Shown: positions 15,434-15,709 of the stretch, piece by piece
Position numbering within the stretch: position 1 is the stretch's first letter
Layout: every line of letters starts with the position of its first letter
Assembly: GCA_964450715.1 (NCBI GenBank)
Contig: CAYVFC010000173.1
Coordinates: forward strand, 1-15,709
Source: CAYVFC01 sp964450715
Lineage (GTDB): Bacteria; Myxococcota_A; Polyangia; Polyangiales; JAFGIB01
DNA: 15,709 nucleotides
Direction: 5' to 3'
Notes under the pieces: generated by a model
What the model was told of the DNA's origin: nothing
Database searches by the model: none
What the model saw: the letters and a program-made list of their open reading frames with translations, nothing else
Program-made: the position numbers and the translations under genes

Positions 15434-15709
15434 CCGCGCGACATCTTGAGCACACCCCTGCGGTGGAAGATGCGCCGGCGAGGATCTCGGCGCTTGGAGT
15501 CGGTCCGGTTCAAGCAACGGCTCCCAGAACCACCTGGTCACTTGACGTTACCACTTTACCTACCGTCGGACAGCAGGGCGCTGGCCGGGCGCGGGTGGGC
15601 CGGGACCGGTCGACGGGGGCTACCCTCGTGCCAACCGCGCATCGACCGAGACCAACGGTTGGCACGAGGGTCGAGCGCGGCTTGCGGCCCGCCAGTCCGA
15701 GTGACTCCG
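15434..15709. other. Gene-free region upstream of the pst promoter
   Basis: No convincing coding region is seen. A minus-strand frame running from 15513 into pstS overlaps pstS out of frame and is not credible. The only clear structure is the 16-bp inverted repeat at 15622-15671. Confidence 0.4.
15622..15671. repeat. Perfect 16-bp inverted repeat (stem-loop)
   Basis: ACCCTCGTGCCAACCG (15622-15637) and its exact reverse complement (15656-15671) flank an 18-base spacer. The stem is strong, but there is no T-tract on either side, so a standard intrinsic terminator is not supported. It could be a Rho-dependent or structural 3' end of a gene beyond the window, a repeat unit, or a protein-binding site. 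Confidence 0.75.

Noticed and set aside
15193..15513. 106-codon minus-strand frame crossing the Pho box and the start of pstS
   Set aside because: It overlaps pstS out of frame, spans the promoter and has no family resemblance.
15530..15560. Short GTG frame with a GGTAGGTAAA context resembling the pstC start
   Set aside because: Only about 14 codons before a stop; the resemblance to the pstC start is probably chance.
1..15709. CRISPR array, tRNA, rRNA, integrase or transposase genes
   Set aside because: No spaced direct repeats, cloverleaf-like sequence, rRNA segments or recombinase motifs were seen on either strand.

Overview
The window looks like chromosomal DNA from a Gram-negative, probably gammaproteobacterial organism. 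The evidence is an outer-membrane porin ending in Phe, a lipoprotein PstS, PhoB-type operators and a GC-rich background. The gene style is reminiscent of sulfur-oxidising or phototrophic Chromatiales; that placement is inference from gene content only.

Layout. (1) 39-1888, minus strand: a two-gene signalling cassette, an FHA-domain protein followed by a triple-PAS protein with no output domain. It is visibly poorer in G+C than the rest. (2) 1889-2228: a gene-poor gap holding a lipoprotein-like reading frame with no normal start codon. (3) 2229-6635, minus: a disaccharide-phosphorolysis pair. The first gene is a trehalose-6-phosphate-phosphatase-like HAD protein. The second is a large fusion of a beta-phosphoglucomutase-type HAD domain to a GH65 phosphorylase, which would turn an alpha-glucobiose plus phosphate into glucose and glucose 6-phosphate in one chain. 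(4) 7005-8252, plus: a Ste24-type M48 membrane metalloprotease. (5) 8250-8414: an imperfect palindromic repeat whose 12-bp terminal inverted repeats supply the stop codons of both convergent flanking genes. (6) 8412-15326, minus: a phosphate-acquisition locus. The order of transcription is pstS-pstC-pstA-pstB(second copy)-pstB-phoU, then a separately promoted porin. A perfect Pho box with a correctly spaced -10 lies before pstS, and a weaker Pho-like repeat lies before the porin, so both probably respond to phosphate starvation. (7) 15434-15709: gene-free, with a perfect 16-bp inverted repeat.

How the phosphate genes work together: the porin would admit phosphate to the periplasm, lipoprotein PstS would bind it, PstC/PstA would form the channel, two ATPases would power it, and PhoU would link transport to PhoR/PhoB signalling (phoR/phoB are not in the window).

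The most unusual point is the ATPase pair. One PstB keeps the Q-loop Gln and H-loop His but has LSLEEQ instead of LSGGQ. The other keeps LSGGQ but has Pro in the Q-loop and Asn at the H-loop. The defects are complementary: a heterodimer would have exactly one complete ATP site and one fully degenerate site. That asymmetry is known from some ABC exporters and CFTR, but I do not know of it as a described property of phosphate importers.
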